The notes under the pieces are model-generated. The model did not search any database. It saw only the letters and a program-made list of their open reading frames with translations, and was not told the origin of the DNA. Of a stretch of DNA of 64,000 nt, positions 26,425-35,929 are shown piece by piece. Made by a program: the position numbers and the translations under genes. Where the stretch lies: positions 3,078,001 through 3,142,000 of the forward strand of contig NZ_CP058595.1 in the NCBI RefSeq assembly GCF_013402795.1. The letters are read 5' to 3'. The DNA comes from Costertonia aggregata (GTDB taxonomy: Bacteria > Bacteroidota > Bacteroidia > Flavobacteriales > Flavobacteriaceae). Each line of letters begins with the position of its first letter. Within the stretch, counting starts at the first letter, position 1.

Positions 26425-27351
26425 ATGAGCGAACTGAGTGTAAAGCACTTACTGGGAATTAAGTATCTTAACGAAAAAGATATCCAACTCATTTTTGAAA
26501 CTGCCGACCATTTTAAAGAAGTTATCAACCGTTCCATAAAAAAAGTACCCTCATTACGGGACATCACTATTGCCAACATCTTTTTTGAAAACAGTACTCG
26601 CACGAAATTGTCTTTTGAGTTGGCCGAAAAACGGTTGTCCGCAGATGTTATCAATTTTTCCGCATCGCAATCTTCTGTAAAAAAGGGCGAAACGTTGATC
26701 GATACCGTAAACAATATCCTTTCCATGAAGGTAGATATGGTCGTTATGCGTCACCCGAACCCAGGTGCTGGTATATTTCTTTCAAAGCATGTTAACGCTG
26801 CTATAGTGAATGCTGGGGACGGGGCTCACGAACATCCTACCCAAGCCTTGTTGGATTCCTACTCTATACGCGAAAAGTTAGGTAATGTAGCTGGTAAGAA
26901 TGTAGTGATCGTTGGGGATATTTTGCATTCTAGGGTTGCACTTTCCAATATCTTCGCTCTAAAACTGCAAGGTGCGAACGTAAAGGTTTGTGGCCCAAAA
27001 ACATTGCTTCCCAAGCATATTGAATCTTTGGGCGTTACAGTGGAGACCAATTTGCGAAAAGCTTTACATTGGTGTGATGTCGCCAATATGCTACGCATTC
27101 AGAACGAAAGGTTGGATATAAGTTATTTCCCAACAACGCGGGAGTATACGCAGCAATATGGGGTAAACAAGGCATTGTTGAACAGTCTTGACAAAGAAAT
27201 TGTAATCATGCATCCTGGACCTATAAACAGGGGTGTAGAGATAACTACAGATGTGGCCGATTCCCATCAATCCATAATTTTGAATCAAGTGGAGAACGGG
27301 GTGGCCATTCGTATGGCCGTTATTTATTTATTGGCGTCCAAGATTAAATAA
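26425..27351 (+). CDS. pyrB: Aspartate carbamoyltransferase catalytic subunit
   Basis: Joins carbamoyl phosphate and aspartate in pyrimidine synthesis. 308 residues, family length. Motifs: FFENSTRTKLSFELA (carbamoyl-phosphate STRT loop), MVVMRHPNPG and HEHPTQALLDSYS (HPTQ), and MHPGPINRGVEI near the C-terminus. No pyrI follows, consistent with the unregulated form seen with PyrR. Confidence 0.97.
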   Translation: MSELSVKHLLGIKYLNEKDIQLIFETADHFKEVINRSIKKVPSLRDITIANIFFENSTRTKLSFELAEKRLSADVINFSASQSSVKKGETLIDTVNNILSMKVDMVVMRHPNPGAGIFLSKHVNAAIVNAGDGAHEHPTQALLDSYSIREKLGNVAGKNVVIVGDILHSRVALSNIFALKLQGANVKVCGPKTLLPKHIESLGVTVETNLRKALHWCDVANMLRIQNERLDISYFPTTREYTQQYGVNKALLNSLDKEIVIMHPGPINRGVEITTDVADSHQSIILNQVENGVAIRMAVIYLLASKIK

Positions 27352-27358
27352 AACTGTT

Positions 27359-27691
27359 ATGATTTTTGATAAAGAAGGTAATACCACCATAGTCTTTCAG
27401 GAAAAACCTGATATTGCAACTTTTTTGGACAATTTTAAAAATGGATATCCAAAAATCAAGTCAGATCACATTATCTTAAATCTTTTTTCTTTCAAAAAGC
27501 TAACGGCAAATGATATATTGGAGTTTTTGGATATATCGAACAGGCACCGTAGTTCGCTAAAATCCTTTGTTATAGTAACCGAAGTTTTGTCATATGATGA
27601 CATTCCGGATGAAATATCGGTGGCGCCAAGCATACAGGAAGCCAAGGATATTATTGAGATGGAAGAAATAGAAAGGGAGCTAGACCTGTGA
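27359..27691 (+). CDS. Conserved small protein between pyrB and rnz, unknown
   Basis: 110 residues, no signal or membrane helix. A hydrophobic strand-helix pattern (HIILNLFSFKKLTANDILEF, SSLKSFVIVTEVLSYDDI) and an acidic Ile/Glu-rich C-terminal helix (ME-E-IERELDL) suggest a small alpha/beta fold of STAS-like type, an inference only. It starts 7 bases after pyrB and its stop overlaps the GTG start of rnz, so it is translationally coupled to RNase Z. Confidence 0.75.
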   Translation: MIFDKEGNTTIVFQEKPDIATFLDNFKNGYPKIKSDHIILNLFSFKKLTANDILEFLDISNRHRSSLKSFVIVTEVLSYDDIPDEISVAPSIQEAKDIIEMEEIERELDL

Positions 27692-28593
27692 AATTACATA
27701 TTCTTGGCTGCTATGCGGCCACACCACGTACCCTTACCAACCCAACTTCACAAGTTCTCGAGATTAAAAATCATATGTTTTTGATAGATTGTGGTGAAGG
27801 TACCCAAGTACAACTGCGCAAAAATAAGATTAAGTTTTCGCGTATCAATCACATATTTATCTCTCATTTGCATGGCGATCATTTTTTTGGTCTTCCGGGA
27901 TTGATTTCTACATTTCGGTTATTGGGTAGGGAAAAAGAAATGCATGTGTATGGGCCAAAGGGAATAAAAGAAGCCATTACCTTGTTTTTGAAATTAGGGG
28001 ATTCTTGGACCAATTACCCACTAATTTTTCATGAGCTGGTTTCCAAAGAACGGCAAATCGTCTTTGAAGACGATAAAGTAAGTGTTGAGACTATACCCTT
28101 GAATCACAGGGTGTATACAAACGGATTTTTGTTCAGGGAAAAACTTGGAGAAAGAAAATTGAACAGTAAAGCGGCCGCAGCATACAAAATAGATAAAGTG
28201 TTTTTTAAGAACATCAAAAAAGGTAATGATGTTATTTTGGATGATGGCTCTGTTATTTCAAATGACAAAATTACTTTTGACCCGGACAAACCCAAAAGTT
28301 ATGCCTATTGTAGTGATACCGGTTTTGAGCCAGAAATTATTCCGCAGATAAAGAATGTAGATGTATTGTACCACGAGTCTACTTTCTTGGAGTCAGAAGC
28401 CAAATTGGCCCCTAAAACAAAACACGCGACAGCTAAAGAGGCCGCAACTATCGCAAAGAATGCAACTGTTGGTACTTTGATTTTAGGACACTACTCAACA
28501 CGTTACAAATCAATAGGGCTTTTCAAAGCGGAAGCGCAAACTGTTTTCGAAAACGTAGAATTGGCAGATGATGGGAAAACGTTCGAGTTTTAG
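27688..28593 (+). CDS. rnz: Ribonuclease Z
   Basis: Matures the 3' end of tRNA precursors (tRNase Z). 301 residues of the metallo-beta-lactamase fold: FLIDCGEGTQVQLRK, zinc motif ISHLHGDHFFGLPG, YCSDTGFEPEII, and the late zinc ligand in LILGHYSTRY. The start is GTG at 27688, sharing GTGA with the stop of the upstream gene. Confidence 0.96.
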   Translation: MKLHILGCYAATPRTLTNPTSQVLEIKNHMFLIDCGEGTQVQLRKNKIKFSRINHIFISHLHGDHFFGLPGLISTFRLLGREKEMHVYGPKGIKEAITLFLKLGDSWTNYPLIFHELVSKERQIVFEDDKVSVETIPLNHRVYTNGFLFREKLGERKLNSKAAAAYKIDKVFFKNIKKGNDVILDDGSVISNDKITFDPDKPKSYAYCSDTGFEPEIIPQIKNVDVLYHESTFLESEAKLAPKTKHATAKEAATIAKNATVGTLILGHYSTRYKSIGLFKAEAQTVFENVELADDGKTFEF

Positions 28594-28708
28594 TTGATTA
28601 AAAAGGTCTTTGCCGAACAACTTAGATATGTGACCTATAAAATACCCTCCTTACTTCATATTCTCCTTTCTTTTCCTGAACTTTATAGTGGTATTTATTT
28701 GATGATAT

Positions 28709-29359
28709 ATGATGCAAAAAGACTTAGGGGGTTATAGAAAATCTTATGAAAAAAGTGCCTTGATGGAAGACTCCATATCGGATAATCCGATGGAGCTTTT
28801 TCAGAAATGGTTTCACGAAGTAGAAGCTTCCGATGGGGTAGACGAGCCCAATGCCATGACGATTAGTACTATTGGGTTGGATGGTTATCCCAAAAGCAGG
28901 GTAGTGCTTTTAAAAAAATATACCTATGAAGGCTTTATTTTTTATACCAATTACGAAAGTGAAAAGGGTAAGGCCATGGCGCAAAACCCCAATGTTTGTA
29001 TCTCTTTTTTTTGGCCCAATTTGGAAAGACAGGTAATCATTAAGGGAGCGGCGGAAAAAATTTCTGAAAACCTATCGGACGGGTATTTTGAATCTAGGCC
29101 CGATGGTAGTAAACTCGGCGCAATAGTTTCGAAGCAAAGTACTGTAATACCCTCAAGAAATGTTTTGGAAGAGGATTTGGAGCGATTGGAAAAGGAATAC
29201 AAAAACAAAGAAATAGAAAGACCCCATTTTTGGGGCGGGTACATAGTAAAGCCGGTATCGATTGAGTTTTGGCAAGGAAGGCCAAATCGGCTGCACGATA
29301 GGATACGATATACCTTGCAAAAAGATTTTAATTGGAAAATTGAGCGACTGGCTCCATAA
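28709..29359 (+). CDS. pdxH: Pyridoxamine 5'-phosphate oxidase
   Basis: FMN-dependent oxidation of pyridoxamine and pyridoxine phosphate to pyridoxal phosphate. 216 residues; motifs include GLDGYPKSRVVLLKKY, GFIFYTNYESEKGKAM, RPHFWGGYIV and the C-terminal QGRPNRLHDRIRY block. Length and blocks are standard. It may be co-transcribed with the phosphatase 17 bases on. Confidence 0.96.
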   Translation: MMQKDLGGYRKSYEKSALMEDSISDNPMELFQKWFHEVEASDGVDEPNAMTISTIGLDGYPKSRVVLLKKYTYEGFIFYTNYESEKGKAMAQNPNVCISFFWPNLERQVIIKGAAEKISENLSDGYFESRPDGSKLGAIVSKQSTVIPSRNVLEEDLERLEKEYKNKEIERPHFWGGYIVKPVSIEFWQGRPNRLHDRIRYTLQKDFNWKIERLAP

Positions 29360-29376
29360 TCATAACGAATATTCAA

Positions 29377-29865
29377 ATGAAAACATTGATACTCGTTCGC
29401 CACGGGAAGTCATCTTGGGAATATAACGTAGGGGACAAAGATCGGCCTTTGTTGGAAAGGGGTATTCGAGATGGGGATTTGGTCAGTTCCAAATTAAGAG
29501 AACAACATGTCAAAATCGATGCGGTATATTCAAGTCCAGCCAATCGTGCATTGCATACCTGTATGATTTTTTTGAGGAAACTCGATTATATGTTCAATCA
29601 ATTCCAAATTACCAATGATTTGTATGATTTTTCGGGTGATGACGTATTTCGGTTTATAAAATCAATCGATAATACGTTGGATACTGTTATGATTTTTGGC
29701 CACAATCATGCTTTTACCCACATTGCCAATTCCTTGGGAAATACCTATATTGAAAACGTGCCCACGACAGGTTTGGTACAACTAACATTTGACGTGTTGG
29801 CATGGAGTTCTGTCGATAAGGGTATAACCAAACAAACGATATTTCCAAAACATCTGAAAGCATGA
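29377..29865 (+). CDS. SixA-like histidine phosphatase
   Basis: 162 residues of the histidine phosphatase (phosphoglycerate mutase-like) superfamily: catalytic LILVRHGKSSWEYN with the RHG triad, VYSSPANRALHTC and IFGHNHAFTHIAN with the second His. Short size and the missing branch suggest the SixA subfamily, which acts on phosphohistidine of phosphorelay proteins. The stop overlaps ppk1 in ATGA, linking it to polyphosphate genes. Confidence 0.88.
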   Translation: MKTLILVRHGKSSWEYNVGDKDRPLLERGIRDGDLVSSKLREQHVKIDAVYSSPANRALHTCMIFLRKLDYMFNQFQITNDLYDFSGDDVFRFIKSIDNTLDTVMIFGHNHAFTHIANSLGNTYIENVPTTGLVQLTFDVLAWSSVDKGITKQTIFPKHLKA

Positions 29866-31946
29866 TAAAAAATAAAAATCAATATATAAACAGGGAAATC
29901 AGTTGGCTTCGCTTTAACGAAAGGGTTCTACAGGAAAGTGCCGATAAAAATGTGCCATTGATTGAAAGGTTGCGGTTTGCAGGTATTTTTTCCAATAATT
30001 TAGATGAATTTTTCAAAGTGCGTTACGCTACGGTAAAACGTATCGCAGATGCAGGTAAAAAAGGTAAAAGTGTTTTGGGGGGCGAGGTTGCCAAGGACCT
30101 TCTGGAAGAGATTACCAAAATCGTAATTGATCAACAAGCGCAAAGTATAGATATTATCCTCGAAATAGAAAAAGAGCTGGAGGACCAAAATATATTTCTT
30201 ATCCGTGAGGATGAACTTTCCCCGGACCAACAGAAATTTGTAAAGAGTTACTTCCTCAGAAAGGTGAGCCCGCAGCTCATGACCATTATTTTGAACGATT
30301 TGGCTGAATTCCCCATGTTGAAGGATACGGCTGCCTATTTGGCGATTAAAATGATTTTGAAGAGTGACGACCGCACCCGCCAAACATCCGATAAAAAGGA
30401 AAAACGTTATGCACTCATAGAGATACCCAAAGGTATCGACCGTTTCATCGTTCTGCCCAAAAAAGGTGAGAACGATTATGTTATCATGTTAGACGATGTT
30501 ATCCGTTTTTGTATGGATAGTATTTTCCCCATGTTTGATTATAGCTCTATATCCGCACATATGATAAAGATTACCCGTGATGCAGAATTGGATATCGACA
30601 ATGATTTGAGCAAGAGTTTTATTGAAAAAATTTATTCCAGTGTTGAGGGCCGTAAAATCAGTGATCCCGTTCGTTTTGTCTATGATAAAAAAATAGAGAA
30701 AGACACGTTGGATTTTCTAAAGGAAAAGATGGACATTGAGGATACCGACAGCGTAATCCCCGGGGGAAGATACCATAACAAAAGGGATTATATGAGTTTT
30801 CCCAGTTTGGGCAGACAGGATTTATTATACGATAAAATTACCCCTTTACCTGTCAAAGACTTGGGACTGGAAGGTAGTTTGTTGGAAAAAATAGCTGAAA
30901 AAGACTATTTGCAGTACACGCCATACCATACGTTCTCGTATGTTCTGAAATTCTTGAGGGAAGCTGCCTTGGATCCCAAGGTAAAAACGATAAAGATTAC
31001 GGTATATCGTTTGGCCAATGACTCTCAAGTTGCAGCATGCTTGTCCAATGCGGTTAAAAACGGAAAACAAGTTACTTTGCAAATAGAGCTGCGTGCCCGC
31101 TTTGATGAGCATGCAAATATTAGATACGCCGAAGAATTACAGGCTGAAGGTGTAAAACTTATTTTTGGAGTGCCCGGCCTCAAGGTACACAGTAAAATTT
31201 GTTTGATCGAGCGTGAGGAAGAAGGGCAAATGAAGCGGTACGGTTTTATAAGTACAGGTAATTTTAATGAATCCACGGCAAAAATATATACAGATTATAC
31301 GCTTTTTACAGCTCACGAAGCTATTTTGAAAGAACTGAACAAAGTGTTTGATTTTTTTGAGACAACCTATAAAATCAATAAGTACAAGCACTTGATCGTA
31401 TCGCCCCATTACACGAAATCAGTTTTTAAAAACTTGATCGATAAAGAAATCGAAAATGCCAAAGCGGGCAAGGAAGCATATATAAAGATAAAAATGAACA
31501 GTTTTACCTCTTATAAAATGATCGATAAGCTTTACGAAGCCAGTAATGCGGGAGTAAAGATTCAATTGATCGTAAGAGGTATTTGTTGTTTGATTCCCGG
31601 AATAAAGGGAATGAGCGAAAACATCGAAGCCATTAGTGTAGTAGATAAGTTTTTGGAACACACGAGATTATTTATTTTCTGTAATGACGGCGATGCCAAA
31701 GTTTACATATCTTCGGCAGATTTCATGACACGTAATTTGGAAAATAGGGTAGAGGTAGGTTGTCCCATTTATGATGAAGGGATAAAACGGGAATTGATGG
31801 ATACATACGAAATCTGTTGGAGTGATAACGTAAAAGCACGCCTGTTCAACGAGGCACAAGATAATGCCTATCGCAAAAACGATCAAGAAAAAGTGCGTTC
31901 GCAATTTGCCTTATATGATTACTATGTTGAAAAATTGAAAAATTGA
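29862..31946 (+). CDS. ppk1: Polyphosphate kinase 1
   Basis: 694 residues, family length. N-terminal INREISWLRFNERVLQESAD, GIFSNNLDEFFKVR, tandem phospholipase-D-like domains with KITVYRLANDSQVA, the catalytic His in GLKVHSKICLIERE, the glycine-turn FISTGNFNESTAKIYTDYT and HTRLFIFCNDG. Makes polyphosphate from ATP. ATG start shared with the upstream stop; the stop TGA overlaps the TTG start of ppx. Confidence 0.97.
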   Translation: MIKNKNQYINREISWLRFNERVLQESADKNVPLIERLRFAGIFSNNLDEFFKVRYATVKRIADAGKKGKSVLGGEVAKDLLEEITKIVIDQQAQSIDIILEIEKELEDQNIFLIREDELSPDQQKFVKSYFLRKVSPQLMTIILNDLAEFPMLKDTAAYLAIKMILKSDDRTRQTSDKKEKRYALIEIPKGIDRFIVLPKKGENDYVIMLDDVIRFCMDSIFPMFDYSSISAHMIKITRDAELDIDNDLSKSFIEKIYSSVEGRKISDPVRFVYDKKIEKDTLDFLKEKMDIEDTDSVIPGGRYHNKRDYMSFPSLGRQDLLYDKITPLPVKDLGLEGSLLEKIAEKDYLQYTPYHTFSYVLKFLREAALDPKVKTIKITVYRLANDSQVAACLSNAVKNGKQVTLQIELRARFDEHANIRYAEELQAEGVKLIFGVPGLKVHSKICLIEREEEGQMKRYGFISTGNFNESTAKIYTDYTLFTAHEAILKELNKVFDFFETTYKINKYKHLIVSPHYTKSVFKNLIDKEIENAKAGKEAYIKIKMNSFTSYKMIDKLYEASNAGVKIQLIVRGICCLIPGIKGMSENIEAISVVDKFLEHTRLFIFCNDGDAKVYISSADFMTRNLENRVEVGCPIYDEGIKRELMDTYEICWSDNVKARLFNEAQDNAYRKNDQEKVRSQFALYDYYVEKLKN

Positions 31947-32833
31947 GAGTAAGAAAGTTTGCGGCAATAGATATCGGATCAAATGCGGTAAGGCTGCTTA
32001 CACATAATGTCATTGAGGAAAAAGGTAAAAAAACACAGTTTCGCAAAAGTGCATTGATACGGGTTCCTGTGAGATTGGGAGAGGATTCTTTTACCGTTGG
32101 CGAGATTTCCGAACGTAATATTGAGCGCATCATCAATACCATGAAGGCGTTCAAGCTTTTAATGGATGTTGCCGGGGTAGAAAAGTATAGGGCGTGTGCT
32201 ACCTCTGCAATGCGGGAAGCCAATAATGGGAACGAAGTCATACAAAGAATAAAGGAAGAGGCGGGAATACAGATTGATTTGATTGACGGTAAGCAAGAAG
32301 CCGCGATTATAGCTTCTACCGATCTTAAAGAACTGATCAATGACCATCAATCTTATCTGTACATAGATGTTGGTGGGGGCAGCACAGAATTTACCTTGTT
32401 CACAGGAGGCAACATCAAAATTTCAAAATCGTTCAAGTTGGGAACGGTAAGATTATTGAAGGGTTTGGTCAAAGAAGAAACTTGGGAAAAGCTAGAGGAT
32501 TGGATCAGACAGAACACCAAAGGCCTGCAAAAAATATCCATTATAGGTTCAGGCGGCAATATCAATAAGCTTCATAAAATGAGCGGGAGAAAAGAAGGAG
32601 AACCGTTATCCTATATTTGGTTGAATGCTCAATATAATTTTTTGACGAGTCTTAGTTATGAAGATAGAGTATCGGAGTTGGGATTGAATCCCGACCGGGC
32701 AGATGTAATCATACCGGCGGCCCAGATTTTTTTATCCTCTGCGAAATGGAGCGGCACCAAGAAAATATACGTGCCGAAAATCGGGCTTTCAGATGGTATC
32801 ATAAAGACACTCTACTCTGATAATATGTCCTGA
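31943..32833 (+). CDS. ppx: Exopolyphosphatase (Ppx/GppA family)
   Basis: 296 residues. FAAIDIGSNAVRLLTHN opens the ASKHA fold, ACATSAMREANNG and YIDVGGGSTEFTLF are the phosphate-binding blocks. Short Ppx/GppA version without the HD domain, usual in Bacteroidota. Start codon is TTG at 31943, overlapping the ppk1 stop by 4 bases. Likely degrades polyphosphate or ppGpp precursors. Confidence 0.94.
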   Translation: MRVRKFAAIDIGSNAVRLLTHNVIEEKGKKTQFRKSALIRVPVRLGEDSFTVGEISERNIERIINTMKAFKLLMDVAGVEKYRACATSAMREANNGNEVIQRIKEEAGIQIDLIDGKQEAAIIASTDLKELINDHQSYLYIDVGGGSTEFTLFTGGNIKISKSFKLGTVRLLKGLVKEETWEKLEDWIRQNTKGLQKISIIGSGGNINKLHKMSGRKEGEPLSYIWLNAQYNFLTSLSYEDRVSELGLNPDRADVIIPAAQIFLSSAKWSGTKKIYVPKIGLSDGIIKTLYSDNMS

Positions 32834-32880
32834 TTTTTTAATGAATGTATTAGTAAAAGTTCTTGGGTCAAAGTCCAAGG

Positions 32881-33462
32881 CTATCCATGAATGGTTTCCT
32901 TTGTACCCAAATTCTTCATTATTTTAGCTTCATATTCCAACAAGGCCTGCCATTTTTTGTCCACTTCGCTGCGGTCGCCATATTTGCGGGCAAATTTTAA
33001 GAACATGGTGTAATGCCCCGCCTCACTGACCATCAATTTATGATAAAAATCGGCGAGTTCTTTGTCATCCAGTTCTTCGGACAATAATCTAAAACGTTCA
33101 CAGCTCCTTGCCTCTATGAGTGCAGCATACAAAAGCCGATGTATCAGTTGGGCGGTGCGGCTCCCTCCTTTTGGGAAAAATTTAATGAGTTCAAGAACAT
33201 ATTCGTCCTTTCTGTCCCTTCCCAATGTTTTTCCTCGTGCTATTATCTTGTCATGAACCATTTTAAAATGCCCCATTTCTTCACGGGAGAGGGCAATCAT
33301 TTCCTGTATCAATTCGGTGTATTCCGGGAAGCTAACAATTAGCGAAATAGCCGTGCTGGCGGCTTTTTGTTCGCAATAGGCATGGTCGGTAAGAATATCA
33401 TCAATATTTTTTTCGACAATATTTACCCATCTGGGATCTGTTGGTAATTTAAGGCCTAACAT
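32881..33462 (-). CDS. miaE: tRNA-(ms2io6A)-hydroxylase
   Basis: 193 residues of the non-haem di-iron MiaE family, which hydroxylates the isopentenyl group of the modified A37 in tRNA. Iron-ligand helices: AYCEQKAAS, REEMGHFKMVHDKI, LIEARSCERFRLL, SEAGHYTMFLKF. Length standard. Just after dnaX (gap of 1 base), so the two are co-transcribed. Requires a miaA/miaB pathway elsewhere. Confidence 0.93.
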   Translation of the reverse strand: MLGLKLPTDPRWVNIVEKNIDDILTDHAYCEQKAASTAISLIVSFPEYTELIQEMIALSREEMGHFKMVHDKIIARGKTLGRDRKDEYVLELIKFFPKGGSRTAQLIHRLLYAALIEARSCERFRLLSEELDDKELADFYHKLMVSEAGHYTMFLKFARKYGDRSEVDKKWQALLEYEAKIMKNLGTKETIHG

Positions 33463-33463
33463 A

Positions 33464-35305
33464 CTATAAATCTAAATCAAATTCTTTGCGTAATACATCA
33501 ATGGCGGGGTTTTTCTCCCGTAATTTTTCATATTTTTCTTCTGGAGTAAAGGCAAATTTCTTTGCTGTTTCTTCATTTACCGTAATGTGGAGCGATACAA
33601 AATGGTTGTTCAGTTTTTCCTTCAAATAGTTCATCAGGTCATACTGTTCCCGCTCAATTTCCTTTTTCATAGTACCGTTGGGCAATTCTATCCAAATGGT
33701 GGTTTCATTCTTTAGTTTAGGTACATCCGAATGTAGGTTAGAGGCTAGTATTTTTCGACCATTGTTGTCTAGTATTTCAACAAAATCTGCCCAGTGTTTT
33801 TGCATTTCAGCTTCTGAAAAAGGAGTTTTTGGTAATTGGCTTTCATCTACGAAATCCTCCTTTTTATTGAGCTCATGCGCTTTTTTTGCTCTTAGGCTTG
33901 AGATGGACAGTCCGGAAACCCGTTTCGCCGGACTTTTAATATCTATTTTTTTTACGGGTATTTTAATTTGGGTTTCGGTAGTTTCCGAAATATCGGTGTG
34001 GGTAGTTTCCGATACAATTTCATTTGTAGCTACTGACGATACTTCTTCTGTTTTTATATGAGGCTGGGTTTCAATAGTTATGTTTTCGGTTTTGTTCTCG
34101 CTACTGTTTGGTGTTGTATCGGAAGTATTTTTCAGAGTTGGCACTACGGGTTCGATAGTAGCCTTTCTATTCTTATAAAATGATGCCGGGGCGATAAAAT
34201 CAACAGTAGTATTCTGTAATGCTACGGATTCAGGATTTTTTTTTTCTCCATCAAAATTGATGGATGCCAGTTTCATCACCGCTAATTCGACCAGCAGCCT
34301 TTGGTTTCTACTGGTCTTGTATTTTAAATCGGCCTCATTGGCAATATCCAAACCTTTTAACAAAAAGCTGTGCGACGTTTTCCGTGCTTGCTCTGCATAG
34401 CGTTTTTTGGCTTCTTGGCCTACCTCCAATAGGGGAATGGTTTCCTGGTGTTGGCACACCATCAAATCCCTAAAGTGCGAGGCCAATCCGGCAATAAAAT
34501 GATGCCCGTCGAAACCCTTTGCCAAGGTCTTGTTGAACAAGATTAATAAAGATGGGATATCGTGTTGTAAAATTAAATCGGTCGCTTTAAAATACGTATC
34601 GTAATCCAATACGTTTAAATTTTCGGTCACCGCTTTTCTTGTAAGCTGTTTACCAGAAAAACTCACGACCCTATCAAAAATTGAAAGTGCATCACGCATG
34701 GCACCGTCCGCTTTTTGCGCAATAATATGCAGGGCATCATCATCGGCTTCAATACCTTGGTTTTCAGCGATATATTTTAAGTAGTTGGCAGCGTCTGTAA
34801 CGGTTATACGCTTAAAATCGAATATTTGGCAGCGCGAGAGTATAGTGGGAATAATTTTATGTTTCTCGGTAGTGGCCAAAATAAAAATAGCGTGTTTGGG
34901 CGGTTCTTCCAAGGTCTTTAAAAAAGCATTGAAGGCAGATTGGGACAGCATGTGTACCTCGTCAATAATGTATACCTTGTATTTGCCTACCTGTGGTGGA
35001 ATACGCACTTGATCTATCAAACTCCGAATATCGTCTACCGAGTTGTTGGAAGCAGCGTCCAATTCAAAAATATTAAAGGCAAAATCCTCATCTTGGTTTT
35101 CGGTTCCGTCAGAATTTATTTGTTTTGCCAGTATGCGTGCGCAACTGGTCTTACCCACACCACGGGGGCCACAAAACAATAAGGCTTGGGCCAAATGATT
35201 GTTCTCTATGGCATTTTCCAATGTATTGGTAATGGCAGACTGCCCTACAACATCTTTAAAGGTTTGGGGTCTGTACTTACGTGCCGATACTATAAAAGGT
35301 TCCAA
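33464..35305 (-). CDS. dnaX: DNA polymerase III subunit gamma/tau
   Basis: Clamp loader ATPase and tau scaffold. 613 residues. AAA+ motifs: Walker A CGPRGVGKTSCARIL, Walker B YIIDEVHMLS, sensor ILATTEKHKIIPT. The usual zinc-binding Cys4 loop after the Walker A is missing: the stretch reads INSDGTENQDEDFAFNIFEL, without cysteine. After about residue 370 a Thr/Glu-rich linker leads to a tau-like C-terminal domain. The start is the ATG at 35305, 27 bases after a -7 element. Co-transcribed with miaE. Confidence 0.96.
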   Translation of the reverse strand: MEPFIVSARKYRPQTFKDVVGQSAITNTLENAIENNHLAQALLFCGPRGVGKTSCARILAKQINSDGTENQDEDFAFNIFELDAASNNSVDDIRSLIDQVRIPPQVGKYKVYIIDEVHMLSQSAFNAFLKTLEEPPKHAIFILATTEKHKIIPTILSRCQIFDFKRITVTDAANYLKYIAENQGIEADDDALHIIAQKADGAMRDALSIFDRVVSFSGKQLTRKAVTENLNVLDYDTYFKATDLILQHDIPSLLILFNKTLAKGFDGHHFIAGLASHFRDLMVCQHQETIPLLEVGQEAKKRYAEQARKTSHSFLLKGLDIANEADLKYKTSRNQRLLVELAVMKLASINFDGEKKNPESVALQNTTVDFIAPASFYKNRKATIEPVVPTLKNTSDTTPNSSENKTENITIETQPHIKTEEVSSVATNEIVSETTHTDISETTETQIKIPVKKIDIKSPAKRVSGLSISSLRAKKAHELNKKEDFVDESQLPKTPFSEAEMQKHWADFVEILDNNGRKILASNLHSDVPKLKNETTIWIELPNGTMKKEIEREQYDLMNYLKEKLNNHFVSLHITVNEETAKKFAFTPEEKYEKLREKNPAIDVLRKEFDLDL

Positions 35306-35331
35306 TATATTGTGTAAATCCTGATGTATTA

Positions 35332-35339
35332 CAAATATA
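35332..35339 (-). promoter_or_regulatory. Candidate -7 element (TATATTTG) for dnaX-miaE
   Basis: Minus-strand TATATTTG matches TAnnTTTG, 26 bases before the dnaX ATG. It lies between dnaX and the divergent rnpB. Confidence 0.45.
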
Positions 35340-35404
35340 AAAATAGCCTTTAATTATTGGTTTTTTTTCGATAAGATAACATCTTTAGTTATCAACAATT
35401 ACAG

Positions 35405-35412
35405 TACATTTG
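35405..35412 (+). promoter_or_regulatory. Candidate -7 element (TACATTTG) for rnpB
   Basis: TACATTTG fits TAnnTTTG and ends 5 bases before the P1 helix of RNase P RNA, so the expected start site coincides with the mature 5' end. A TTTA at about 35384 is a weak -33 candidate. Confidence 0.5.
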
Positions 35413-35417
35413 CCCAT

Positions 35418-35725
35418 AGCAGGCCAACTTATCGCTGCCGTTTTGCGGGAGAGGAAAGTCCGGACACCATAGTGCAGTATAGCGGGTAACGCCCGTCCAC
35501 CGAAAGGTGAGGACCAGTGCAACAGAAAGAATGTACAGTTAGGCTGTAGTGAAACCAGGTAAACTCTATACGGTGAAACGTCATGTAAATCAGTGTTTGA
35601 GGGCTGCACGCCCAAGCTGAAGGGTAGGCGGTTAGAGCCTTTGGGCAACCAAGGGCCTAGATAAATGATAAGCAACCTCGGACTTGGTTCGAGGTCAAAC
35701 AGAATCCGGCTTATGGTCTGCTTGC
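35418..35725 (+). ncRNA. rnpB: RNase P RNA, bacterial class A
   Basis: Catalytic RNA of RNase P. Conserved blocks appear in order: GAGAGGAAAGTCCGGACACC, GGTAACGCCCGTC, AGGACCAGTGCAACAGAAAG, AGGTAAACTC, GGCCTAGATAAATGA, and AACAGAATCCGGCTTAT. P1 pairs AGCAGGCCA (35418-35426) with TGGTCTGCT (35714-35722) with one G-U pair. The ends are approximate; transcription probably runs to the terminator at 35760. It is divergent from dnaX and has its own promoter. Confidence 0.97.
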
Positions 35726-35731
35726 ACATAC

Positions 35732-35760
35732 AAAAAGACCGGATAAATTCCGGTCTTTTT
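35732..35760 (+). terminator. Terminator of rnpB
   Basis: 11-bp stem AAAAAGACCGG (35732-35742) / CCGGTCTTTTT (35750-35760) with a seven-base loop, T-run inside the stem. Confidence 0.88.
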
Positions 35761-35929
35761 AACAAATTCAATCTTTTTTGTTAGGGTTCTAAATTAGTAT
35801 GGCTACATCAAAATCTGCATGATCCACATTTATACATAAATTTTATTTATGTGTTATATCAAAAACATAAATAAAAATATATGGAATATTATATTGAGAT
35901 TTGCATTCAAAATGTAAAACAACATATTC

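Noticed and set aside
35385-35771. Minus-strand open frame over rnpB
   Set aside because: The region is clearly RNase P RNA on the other strand; the frame is incidental.
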